Below are positions 34,014 to 41,742 of a stretch of DNA of 51,923 bases, in pieces. Source of the stretch: UBA2206 sp049303905 (GTDB lineage Bacteria; Patescibacteriota; Minisyncoccia; Moranbacterales; UBA2206); NCBI GenBank assembly GCA_049303905.1, contig JBAQNP010000004.1, positions 1-51,923 on the forward strand. Reading direction: 5' to 3'. The notes under the pieces are model-generated. The model was not told the origin of the DNA, made no database searches, and was given only the letters and a program-made list of their open reading frames with translations. A program made the position numbers and the translations under genes. The stretch's first letter is position 1, and the number at the start of each line of letters is the position of its first letter.

Positions 34014-34766
34014 TTATTTTAAAAATATTATTCCACCTTCCACTATAGAAATTATTACAATCGAACTACCCAAAAGTTTTCGGGCATAATCCAAAAGTGA
34101 TTTATTCTTGGCATATTTCATTCTCTTTGGTCCGACGATTGCCAAAATTCCTCTTTCACCTTCCTTGGTTGTATATGGACTTACCACCATTGAACAATTG
34201 GAAATTTCTTTGATTGGATTTTCTTTGCCGATAAAAATCTTTGTTTCGCCGTCCTTGATTTTCGAAAGAATTGTATCTACATTTTCATCGATATAGTCTA
34301 ACGCTTCGGCAATTCGGCAGAACTCATCAACATTTTGAAATTCTGGATTCTCTAAAAGCTCACCGATTCCAAAATCATAAAATTCTTTTTCTGATCCGCT
34401 GATTGCCAAGCTTCCACTGAAAGACGATAGGAGTTTGGCCGCTGTGCGAGAAATTCTTTTGTTCTGCGCTTTGAGTTTCAAAACTTCGGTTTGTAATTTC
34501 TTTTGATCAGAAAGACTCATTTTTTGGTCAGTCATTATACTCTCCACAAAAAACCGATACCCCTTGTCAGTTGGGATGCGTCCAGCGCTAATGTGCGGTT
34601 GGTAAAGATATCCTTTTTCCTCCAATTCCGCCATATCATTTCGAATCGTAGCCGAACTCACATTCAAATCATACTTGTCTTCCAAAACTTTCGAGCCAAC
34701 GGCAACAGCCGAATTGGTATATTCTTCAATCACCGCCGCTAAAATTTTCTTAAGTCTATCGTTCAT
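34014..34766 (-). CDS. hrcA: Heat-inducible repressor HrcA
   Basis: HrcA binds CIRCE and represses chaperone operons until heat or misfolding frees it from GroEL. The winged helix at 1-75 holds AVAVGSKVLEDKYDLNVSSA and the motif SAGRIPTDKGYRFFVE. The GAF-like and dimerisation part is short: 250 residues against about 340 in model bacteria, as if the insert domain is missing. It is first in the unit hrcA, Nudix-GrpE, hsp20, dnaK and sits behind a perfect CIRCE, so it represses itself. Confidence 0.95.
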   Translation of the reverse strand: MNDRLKKILAAVIEEYTNSAVAVGSKVLEDKYDLNVSSATIRNDMAELEEKGYLYQPHISAGRIPTDKGYRFFVESIMTDQKMSLSDQKKLQTEVLKLKAQNKRISRTAAKLLSSFSGSLAISGSEKEFYDFGIGELLENPEFQNVDEFCRIAEALDYIDENVDTILSKIKDGETKIFIGKENPIKEISNCSMVVSPYTTKEGERGILAIVGPKRMKYAKNKSLLDYARKLLGSSIVIISIVEGGIIFLK

Positions 34767-34777
34767 AGTTCTTCCTA

Positions 34778-34820
34778 CCCCCTCTCCTTTATAAGGAGAG
34801 GGTTGGGGTGAGGTATATAA
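34778..34820. repeat. Dispersed palindromic repeat, second copy
   Basis: CCTCTCCTTTATAAGGAGAGG, then TTGGGGTGAGGTATATA. Related to the copy at 5771-5824. It lies between hrcA and its operator, inside the leader of the heat-shock transcript. Confidence 0.65.
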
Positions 34821-34854
34821 AAAATTATTTTCTTTTTACATTATACATTCCCCC

Positions 34855-34881
34855 TTAGCACTCGTCAAGTCTGAGTGCTAA
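34855..34881. promoter_or_regulatory. CIRCE operator, perfect consensus
   Basis: TTAGCACTC-N9-GAGTGCTAA, a perfect match to CIRCE, where HrcA binds. It overlaps the predicted transcription start of the hrcA unit. Confidence 0.97.
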
Positions 34882-34885
34882 TCCA

Positions 34886-34913
34886 ATTTTAGCAGATTGT
34901 TTTTGGCTGTCAA
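34886..34913 (-). promoter_or_regulatory. Promoter of the hrcA heat-shock unit
   Basis: TTGACA (34908-34913) and TAAAAT (34886-34891) are 16 bp apart. The CIRCE is just downstream of the -10, the standard place for HrcA repression. Confidence 0.85.
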
Positions 34914-34916
34914 GAT

Positions 34917-34945
34917 TTGATTTTATCCGAAACTTAAAGTATTAT
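34917..34945 (+). promoter_or_regulatory. Promoter of tRNA-Gln
   Basis: TTGATT (34917-34922) and TATTAT (34940-34945) are separated by 17 bp, 28 bp before the tRNA. It overlaps the hrcA promoter area back to back. Confidence 0.75.
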
Positions 34946-34972
34946 ATTGAAAGTAGTTTTTAACCTATTATT

Positions 34973-35043
34973 TGGAGAGTAGCCAAGCGGTAAGGCAACG
35001 GGTTCTGGTCCCGTCATCGGGGGTTCGAATCCCTCCTCTCCAA
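34973..35043 (+). tRNA. tRNA-Gln (anticodon CTG)
   Basis: A 71-nt cloverleaf with acceptor TGGAGAG/CTCTCCA, typical of tRNA-Gln with a U1-A72 pair. The anticodon stem ACGGG/CCCGT encloses TTCTGGT, with CTG at 34-36. The T loop is TTCGAAT. No CCA is encoded. Confidence 0.92.
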
Positions 35044-35175
35044 CAGTATCTCAATAATTTTTTGCAAACTCTTGCAATTTTTTTTGTTTTATGATAATTT
35101 ACTATATTCCATTATTGACAGCTGTTTAACAACCAACCCAAAAAAACCATTAAACCCTAACAACAAGGAGAAAAA

Positions 35176-35529
35176 ATGGCCACAACTGATTGTGCATGCG
35201 GAGAAATAAAAAATGGAACTTGCGGATGCCAAGATACGGAAGGCATCCAAACTATCAAAGACTTAAACGAAATAAAATCCTCTGTTTTCAAGTTTACTCA
35301 AAATGAAATCCGAAGAATTTTATTTTATGCCGGAGTCATAAGAAGTCATTTTCAACATTCCAGCATCGTCCAAAATTTTGGTTACCTCGAAAAAAACCAC
35401 GCCTGCCCAGCGTGCAGAATCAAACAGGCAAAAAAAATTCAAGAAGGAGGTAAAAATTTTTATGTCTTTTTCCAAAAAACTCCAACGGGTTTAACCAACG
35501 GAATCTGCACTATTTACCCCGCAGAATAA
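35176..35529 (+). CDS. Small Cys-rich protein, function unknown
   Basis: A 117-residue protein with a good ribosome binding site (AACAAGGAG) eight bases before the ATG. Cysteines come in two groups: CACG and CGC near the start (residues 6-18) and CPAC near residue 77, which could bind iron or zinc. The middle is helical. It has its own terminator but no visible operon partner. It is one of only two plus-strand protein genes. Function not recognised. Confidence 0.7.
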   Translation: MATTDCACGEIKNGTCGCQDTEGIQTIKDLNEIKSSVFKFTQNEIRRILFYAGVIRSHFQHSSIVQNFGYLEKNHACPACRIKQAKKIQEGGKNFYVFFQKTPTGLTNGICTIYPAE

Positions 35530-35543
35530 TTCCGTCTTTTTGC

Positions 35544-35580
35544 CCCTCTGTCGTCGGCGAACGACAGAGGGACTTTTTTT
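35544..35580 (+). terminator. Rho-independent terminator of the Cys-rich gene
   Basis: CCCTCTGTCGT/ACGACAGAGGG is an 11-bp stem with a 6-nt loop, followed two bases later by seven T residues. Confidence 0.92.
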
Positions 35581-35584
35581 ACGC

Positions 35585-35607
35585 AAAAAAACACGCCCAT
35601 CGCGTGC
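35585..35607 (-). terminator. Terminator of the ftsE-ftsX unit
   Basis: On the minus strand CACGC/GCGTG (5-bp stem, 5-nt loop, with G-C extension) is followed by seven T residues, 70 bp past the ftsX stop. Confidence 0.75.
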
Positions 35608-35629
35608 TTTTATTTTTTGCTTTCTACCA

Positions 35630-35667
35630 CGCCTCATCCTGCCTCATCGGCAGATAAACGGCGGGCA
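35630..35667. repeat. Nested GC-rich palindrome after ftsX
   Basis: CGCC, CTGCC, TCATC, GGCAG, CGGCGGG: a nested hairpin of the family seen in the por operon and prfB. It lies just past the ftsX stop, before the terminator. Confidence 0.55.
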
Positions 35668-35676
35668 AGCTTTCTA

Positions 35677-36585
35677 CTAAATCTTCAAATACTTCTGCAT
35701 CGCAATCCAGCTACTGGTAATTCCCAAAAATGCACCGATAGCAATTTGAAGACCAAGGACATAAAGCGCGTGTGAAAGATAGAATGAGAATAAGTTTCCG
35801 GAAGACACCACTGAAGATGCATATACGTTTATAAACTTAATGGCAATCATTAAAATTAGCGAGGCAATAAGCGAAGCGATCATGCCGTAGAGTATGCCTT
35901 CGAAAATAAACGGCAGGCGGATAAACATATTTGATGATCCAACTAGTCGCATCACTTCAATTTCTTGTTTATGCGTATAAATTGTAATTCGAATTGTGTT
36001 GAAAATTATGAGAATTGAAACAGCCCCAAAAATTCCCGCTACTGCCAAGCCGATTTTTTTTGATTGAAAAATAATTCCATTTAAACGATTTATCAAATCC
36101 TTATTCTTACCATAATTAACTCGACTCACATCATCTTTGAAGGATGCATTTGATACATAATCAGCAATTGCTTGGTATTGGCTGGGATTATTAGCTTTAA
36201 TAACTAAAGATGCCAAAAGCGGATTTTCTCCAATTTCTTCCAGCGATTGCATAATAACTGGCTCATCAGCATTGTCTTTTTTGAAAATTTCTAAAGCTTT
36301 GTCTTTGGAAATATATTCTATTGAACTTATTTCCTTGAAACTTTCTAAATCTTTCTTATTCTCCGCTATTTTTTCTTCACTCACATCGCTTTTGAAATAT
36401 ACACTCACATTAACTTTCCCTTCTACATTTCGAAGAACATTATCCGCCACCATCCCCATCGTGAAAACTGCGCCCACTACAAAAAGTGAGAGCACAAGCA
36501 CACTCACTGCCGCCACTGACAGCCAGCCATTTCTCCAAAAATTTGTTAGACTTTCTTTTATTGTTCTCCCTAAAATTAAAAACAT
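35677..36585 (-). CDS. ftsX: Cell-division protein FtsX (ABC transporter-like permease)
   Basis: Partner of FtsE. It does not pump but signals to peptidoglycan hydrolases at the septum. At 302 residues it has four membrane segments at about 20-42, 178-200, 228-250 and 275-295. The extracellular loop runs from 43 to 170, with SVYFKSDVSEEKIAENKKDL. The conserved EVMRLVGSS...RLPFIFEG region is the cytoplasmic coupling loop that meets FtsE. It follows ftsE by 12 bp. Confidence 0.95.
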   Translation of the reverse strand: MFLILGRTIKESLTNFWRNGWLSVAAVSVLVLSLFVVGAVFTMGMVADNVLRNVEGKVNVSVYFKSDVSEEKIAENKKDLESFKEISSIEYISKDKALEIFKKDNADEPVIMQSLEEIGENPLLASLVIKANNPSQYQAIADYVSNASFKDDVSRVNYGKNKDLINRLNGIIFQSKKIGLAVAGIFGAVSILIIFNTIRITIYTHKQEIEVMRLVGSSNMFIRLPFIFEGILYGMIASLIASLILMIAIKFINVYASSVVSSGNLFSFYLSHALYVLGLQIAIGAFLGITSSWIAMQKYLKI

Positions 36586-36597
36586 AAATTTATTTTT

Positions 36598-37365
36598 TTA
36601 ACACATTTTATATTTCCCTTTGGCATCATCACAAATTATTTTTCCGTGATCTAAAACAACTACTCTTTTTGAAGCCTTATTAACAATATCATGATCATGA
36701 CTAGCCAAAATAACAGTTGTTCCTAGTTTATTTATATCCAAAAGTAATTTCACTATTTCCATAGAATTCATCGGGTCCAAATTTCCAGTCGGTTCATCCG
36801 CCACAATCACCAAAGGCTTATGAATAAGTGCCCGTGCTAAAACTACTTTTTGTTGTTCACCACCAGAAAGTTGACGTGGAAATTTTTCCATCTTATCTCC
36901 TAAGCCCACAATATCAAGAATTTGCGGTACATCTTCCAAAATTTCCGCTTTTGGTGCTCCGCAAACTTCTAAAGCATATGCCACATTTTCAAAAACAGTT
37001 TTCTGGGGAAGTAATTTGAAATCCTGAAAAATCATACCGATTCTTCTTCTGTGATATGCCAATTTTCGCCGGCTAATCATATCCAGAGAAACACCGTCAA
37101 AATATACCGAACCTTCCGTTGGCGATTCCTCAACATGAATCATTTTCAAAAGAGTAGATTTACCGGCGCCACTATGTCCAACGATTGAAACAAACTCTCC
37201 CTTTTTAATTTCCAAATTAATATCATCCAAAATAGCTTTGTCGTTTTTGAAAATTTTAGTAACATGATCAAATCGAATAAGCGCAGAATCATTTTCCATC
37301 TCTAATTCTTCAATCTTGTCCTCCAACTCAATATTATTCTCTTCTTTTTTTATTTTACTTTTCAT
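36598..37365 (-). CDS. ftsE: Cell-division ATP-binding protein FtsE
   Basis: ABC ATPase that works with FtsX in cell division. Walker A is GHSGAGKSTLLK, the signature is LSGGEQQKVVLARAL, and Walker B is LVIVADEPTGNLD. The Q-loop is IFQDFKLLPQKTVFENV. The first 22 residues (MKSKIKKEENN, charged) form an N-terminal extension not usual for FtsE. The ATG at 37299 (MENDSALIRF) is an alternative start giving the standard length. Confidence 0.95.
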   Translation of the reverse strand: MKSKIKKEENNIELEDKIEELEMENDSALIRFDHVTKIFKNDKAILDDINLEIKKGEFVSIVGHSGAGKSTLLKMIHVEESPTEGSVYFDGVSLDMISRRKLAYHRRRIGMIFQDFKLLPQKTVFENVAYALEVCGAPKAEILEDVPQILDIVGLGDKMEKFPRQLSGGEQQKVVLARALIHKPLVIVADEPTGNLDPMNSMEIVKLLLDINKLGTTVILASHDHDIVNKASKRVVVLDHGKIICDDAKGKYKMC

Positions 37366-37392
37366 TATATTTTATTTTTTCACATTATTTAT

Positions 37393-37433
37393 TTGTATAT
37401 TCGTACATTCGTATAGATTCGTAATTCGTAGTA
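37393..37433. repeat. Partial copy of the TTCGTAATTCGTAG element
   Basis: ATTCGTAATTCGTAG matches the right end of the MITE-like element at 25905-26011, followed by alternating TTTGTATATTCGTACATTC text. It lies between ftsE and prfB. Confidence 0.55.
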
Positions 37434-37443
37434 TTATTATAAA

Positions 37444-38542
37444 CTATTTTTTCAAATACTTCAAATAGCTTTCCATAAATTCATTGAGATTTCCTTCCAG
37501 AACGCTTTCTGCCCCCGCAGTTTCGTGTTTCGTGCGATGATCTTTGACCATTTTATATGGATGAATCACGTATGAACGAATCTGACTGCCCCATTCTGCG
37601 CTCAGAGATTCACCACGCAGTTTTCTTTTTTCTTCTTCTAATTCTTCTAGATATTTTTTATGCAATTTAGCTTTCAATATTTTCATTGCTTGTTCTTTGT
37701 TTTGCAGTTGCGATCTTTCATTCTGACAAGAAACAACGACACCCGTTGGAATATGCGTGATTCGCACTGCACTGTCCGTCGTGTTAACGCTTTGTCCACC
37801 CGCGCCACTTGACCGATATACATCAACTCGCAAATCTTGCGGGTTAATTTGCACTTCTTTCATTTCGGAAATCACCGGCATAATTTCAACGAGCGCAAAA
37901 GATGTTTGGCGAAGATTATCAGCATTAAATGGTGAAAGACGCACTAATCGATGCACACCCGCTTCACTCTTAAGGTATCCGTATGCGTATGAGCCAGAAA
38001 TTTCCAGTGTCGCACTCTTTATCCCCGCTTCCTGTCCGCGAGTTTCATCAAGAAGTCTCGCCTTGAAATTATTCTTTTCCGCCCATTTGAGATACATTCG
38101 AAGAATCATTTCCGACCAATCCTGCGCGTCCACTCCACCCGCGCCACTCATGATATTTATAATGGCATCATTTCGATCATATTCCTGATCGAATAAGGTT
38201 TTAAATTCTAGTTTCGAAATTATTTCACTAACTTTTTCTAATTCTTTCTCAATTTCAGCACTGTCCGCCGGAGAGGCGGGCTTGTCCCCCATCATTTCCA
38301 CCAACTCCTCCAAATTACCAAGCTTATTTTCAATTTCTTCAACTTCCACAATTTCTTTTTTTAACTCTTCAATTTCCTGCATAATTTTCCCCGCATTTTG
38401 CGAATCATTCCAAAAATCAGATTTCTCACTTTTTTGCGTTAATTCCGCAATTCTTTCCGCTTTCTTATCCAAGTCAAAGATAGTCCCGAATAGTCGGGAG
38501 TTTAATTTTTAGTTCTTCGATTTTTTTCAATATCTCCTGCAT
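37444..38542 (-). CDS. prfB: Peptide chain release factor 2, programmed +1 frameshift
   Basis: RF2 reads UAA and UGA. From the ATG at 38542 the frame reads MQEILKKIEELKIKLPTIRDYL, ending in the in-frame stop UGA at 38474-38476. A +1 shift at CTT-TGA-C continues as DLDKKAERIAELTQ. GGQ is in SSGAGGQSVNTTDSAVRITH. The total of 365 residues equals the E. coli length. The frameshift senses RF2 scarcity. Upstream a 6-bp hairpin, TCCCGA/TCGGGA, overlaps the SD-like CGGGAC. A GC palindrome in the first domain encodes KPASPADS. Confidence 0.97.
38263..38281. repeat. GC-rich palindrome in-frame in prfB
   Basis: GTCCGCC-GGAGA-GGCGGGC lies in-frame and encodes KPASPADS. It falls in the variable first domain of RF2, away from the GGQ region, where extra residues should be tolerated. 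Confidence 0.65.
38473..38479 (-). other. prfB +1 frameshift site (CTT TGA C)
   Basis: The RF2 recoding heptamer. CTT (38477-38479) in the P site slips forward one base past the UGA (38474-38476), so GAC (38473-38475) is read next. The SD-like CGGGAC is 3 bases upstream, close to the spacing of AGGGGG-UAU in E. coli. Confidence 0.95.
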
Positions 38543-38556
38543 ATAATATGAAACCT

Positions 38557-38700
38557 ACTGAAAAATTAAAATTTAGAAAAATTATTGCTTGAGAACTTAA
38601 AAATTATCTAAAATTTTCCTTTTCCGCCGTTGATTGAGGGAAAATTTTAGTTATAATTTTAAAGTTCGAGTTCAATTTTTTTAAATTTTAATTTTTCAGT
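38557..38700. repeat. Long hairpin element, 144 bp with 19-bp perfect arms
   Basis: ACTGAAAAATTAAAATTTA (38557-38575) pairs perfectly with the right arm 38682-38700. Inner parts pair almost continuously up to a loop around TCCGCCGTTGATTGA. Same size and loop type as 26624-26772. It lies between prfB and the ZIP gene. Confidence 0.8.
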
Positions 38701-38712
38701 CTGGTTTTAATA

Positions 38713-39456
38713 TTACTCCAAAAACAACAATCCCGCCATCAATCCCATGCCCAGCACAAAAGCAATTGTTTGCCAAAAACCAGCCCTGAACGAACGATGT
38801 TTGTGAAGTTCGGGAATCAGATCGGTTCCTGCGATATAGATAAATCCGCCGGCGGCAAAAGGCACTAAAAATGCGGTCAGATCAGTCACATTCAAATTTA
38901 TCGCTAAAATTAATACTGCTCCGAGGACAGCCGTGAGAGCTGTGATAAAGTTAAAAAACAACGCTTTTGCTCTGGAAAAACCAGCATACACCAATGAAGC
39001 AAAATCTCCAATTTCTTGGGGTATTTCATGGAAAATAACCGCCGTTGTTGTGGCTATTCCCAATGGGATGCTAACCAAAAAACTAGTGGCAATAATCATT
39101 CCATCAATGAAATTATGGATAGAATCTCCAAAAAGAATCACATAAGAAAAAGGATGCGGATGCTGTTCACAAGGTTCTTCATGACAATGACGCCAGCGAA
39201 TAATTTTTTCAATCATAAAGAAAATTAAAATTCCTCCTAAAATTGAAAAGGAAATTTCGATAGTATTTTGCGATTCTTCAAAAGCTTCTGGGATAAGATG
39301 AAGGAATGCATCTCCCATTAAAGTTCCAGCCGAAAAACTAACAAGATAAATCAAAAATTTATAGAGTTTTTTTTTATTAAACGACAAAGCAAAAACACCA
39401 ACCAAGGAAATCAGACTAATCATTAAAACTGAAACTATTGTATAAATCCAAATCAT
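38713..39456 (-). CDS. ZIP family divalent metal transporter
   Basis: A 247-residue membrane protein with eight hydrophobic segments. The metal-transport motifs are HLIPEA near residue 52 and HNFIDGMIIATSF, then HEIPQEIGDFASLV, matching TM4 and TM5 of ZIP. A His-rich loop (RWRHCHEEPCEQHPHPFSY) lies between TM3 and TM4. It would import zinc, iron or a similar ion into the cytoplasm. Direction is set by the ZIP family rule, not by this sequence. Confidence 0.93.
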   Translation of the reverse strand: MIWIYTIVSVLMISLISLVGVFALSFNKKKLYKFLIYLVSFSAGTLMGDAFLHLIPEAFEESQNTIEISFSILGGILIFFMIEKIIRWRHCHEEPCEQHPHPFSYVILFGDSIHNFIDGMIIATSFLVSIPLGIATTTAVIFHEIPQEIGDFASLVYAGFSRAKALFFNFITALTAVLGAVLILAINLNVTDLTAFLVPFAAGGFIYIAGTDLIPELHKHRSFRAGFWQTIAFVLGMGLMAGLLFLE

Positions 39457-39460
39457 AAAT

Positions 39461-40084
<624 letters not shown>

Positions 40085-40126
40085 AAATTTGAATTATTTT
40101 TATTATTATGCAATTATTAATAAAAT

Positions 40127-40199
40127 GCCATCTTAGCTCAGTTGGTAGAGCGACGGTATCGTAAACCGTAGGTCATCAGTTCGATCCTGATAGATGGCT
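40127..40199 (+). tRNA. tRNA-Thr (anticodon CGT)
   Basis: A 73-nt cloverleaf: acceptor GCCATCT/AGATGGC, anticodon stem ACGGT/ACCGT enclosing ATCGTAA with CGT at 34-36, and T loop TTCGATC. No CCA is encoded. Confidence 0.92.
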
Positions 40200-40220
40200 C
40201 AAAATAAAACTTTACATTGA

Positions 40221-40358
40221 TTATATTATAGCAGGCTGGATAAATATTTGCCTAATTAATCCTACTACTCCATAGCCACTAACCACAGCAAATATTGCAA
40301 TAATTATCGCAATTAAAACTATTTTTATCTTTTTTGATTTTTGATTTATTTGTTCCAT
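40221..40358 (-). CDS. Short membrane peptide (45 residues), function unknown
   Basis: ATG at 40358, TAA at 40221-40223. A Lys-rich start, MEQINQKSKKIK, is followed by one long hydrophobic segment, IVLIAIIIAIFAVVSGYGVV, and a short tail. No Cys or Pro-rich core. It is the last frame after the second radical SAM gene, 14 bases past its stop, so it could be co-transcribed. No precursor features are evident. A spurious frame is possible. Confidence 0.35.
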   Translation of the reverse strand: MEQINQKSKKIKIVLIAIIIAIFAVVSGYGVVGLIRQIFIQPAII

Positions 40359-40372
40359 AAAAATTAATCAAA

Positions 40373-41374
40373 TTATGAATTATAAGTACAAAGTGGAAAT
40401 TCATCATAGATATCATTTTTTAATCCTAAGGTGACTATCCTACATCCCCCTTCACAAACCTGTTTCATCTTACATTTTTTACATTTTCCCTTTAATTTAT
40501 TTGTATCATATTTTCTAAATATTTCAAAAGTTCTTTTATCTTCCCAGAGGTTCTTGAAACTTCTCTCACGAATAGATTCCTCCAGAAACTCGTCTGGTAA
40601 AGTAGGACAGGCTTTTAATCGACCATCTGCGCTTATTGCGCAATATTCTTTTCCTGCACGACAGCCATCCCACTCAACAAGTTTTAAATCTTTATCTTTT
40701 TGTCCACACCATCCAGCGCTTTCCCCTATGTATACATTAGGAATTAATCCTCTCATTTTTATCACAAATTCTTGAAGATACTGCATTTGCTTCAAAGACA
40801 AAAGAAGATCTTTCTTAGCTCTTCCTGTTGGGATTATAGGGAATAATCGCCATGAATCAATTTTGAGACTTATTATAAATTTTGCCATTTCATCTAATGA
40901 TTCTATGTTTTGCGGACAAACACATGTTGAAACTATAGTATAAATATTATTCTCTTTTAATTCCTTGATTCCATTAACAACTTTATCAAAACATTTTCGT
41001 CCTCGAAATTTATCATGAAAATCTTCTAGTCCATCAAGACTAACTGATACCTCACTTATTTCTACTTCCTTTAATTTCTTAGCAATTATTTTAGTTATCA
41101 ATATTCCGTTTGTACTCAACGTTGTAGCAAGGCCTTTATTTTTTGCGTAACTAAGTATCTCAAAAATATCTTCCCTCAGAAATGGCTCTCCCCCAACTAA
41201 TCCAAAAACAAACACTTTCATTTCTGAAAGCTCATCAACTAAATTCTTTATTTCATCAAATGATAGTTCATCGTATTTTCCATTGTTTGCATTTATATAA
41301 CAATGCTTACAATTCAAATTGCATCTTCGTGTAATCTCTAGAACAACAAATTTTGGAGATAAGCTTACTTCCAT
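40373..41374 (-). CDS. Radical SAM/SPASM protein (peptide-modifying type)
   Basis: A 333-residue iron-sulfur enzyme. The radical SAM cluster is C18-x3-C22-x2-C25 (RRCNLNCKHCY), with GGEPF near 60 and the SAM contacts STNGILI and SVSLDGLEDFHD. The C-terminal SPASM region has CxxG-type spacing (GWC, GCRAGKEYC, CP, then KCKKCKMKQVCEGGC), for two more [4Fe-4S] clusters. SPASM proteins usually modify ribosomally made peptides. It overlaps the PqqD-like gene by 10 bp, so the two act together. Confidence 0.93.
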   Translation of the reverse strand: MEVSLSPKFVVLEITRRCNLNCKHCYINANNGKYDELSFDEIKNLVDELSEMKVFVFGLVGGEPFLREDIFEILSYAKNKGLATTLSTNGILITKIIAKKLKEVEISEVSVSLDGLEDFHDKFRGRKCFDKVVNGIKELKENNIYTIVSTCVCPQNIESLDEMAKFIISLKIDSWRLFPIIPTGRAKKDLLLSLKQMQYLQEFVIKMRGLIPNVYIGESAGWCGQKDKDLKLVEWDGCRAGKEYCAISADGRLKACPTLPDEFLEESIRERSFKNLWEDKRTFEIFRKYDTNKLKGKCKKCKMKQVCEGGCRIVTLGLKNDIYDEFPLCTYNS

Positions 41375-41742
41375 GTTATAAATTTTTCCTTACTTAATTT
41401 ATCCAAAAAAATAACGGAGTCTTCTGTGAATTTATTCAATAAAAAACCTTTATAAATTTCTTTGCAGATTTCTTCCGTAGTCATTACTCCATCACACTTA
41501 TCAATTATCCTCTTTGAATTCTTTGTCAATTCTATAAGTTTCATATTTTTTCTGTTAAATAATTCACAAATTTCCTTATCCATTCTAACTATTATTTCTT
41601 CATCTAATTTTGGCTTTTTTGTTTTTCTATCAGCCACCAAAAAAATAATGTCAGGGTTTTCCCTTTTTGAAATTTCTAGTTTTATTGTCTTAATAAAGTT
41701 TGCTATTATCATTTTGAAAAATTTTATAAATCTATTCTTCAC
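41365..41742 (-). CDS. PqqD-like peptide recognition protein (RRE)
   Basis: A 125-residue protein. Residues 1-45 are basic with a hydrophobic start (MKNRFIKFFKMIIANFIKTI). The second half, LTKNSKRIIDKCDGVMTTEE, then ICKEIYKGF and DSVIFLDKLSKEKFI, matches the winged-helix PqqD fold, which binds the leader of a precursor peptide and hands it to a radical SAM enzyme. It overlaps porB by 11 bp and the following radical SAM gene by 10 bp. Confidence 0.78.
   Translation of the reverse strand: MKNRFIKFFKMIIANFIKTIKLEISKRENPDIIFLVADRKTKKPKLDEEIIVRMDKEICELFNRKNMKLIELTKNSKRIIDKCDGVMTTEEICKEIYKGFLLNKFTEDSVIFLDKLSKEKFITWK

Noticed and set aside
38474..38476. UGA recoded as glycine, as in Gracilibacteria or SR1
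   Set aside because: An RF2 gene is present and many genes here end in UGA; this UGA is the standard RF2 frameshift stop.
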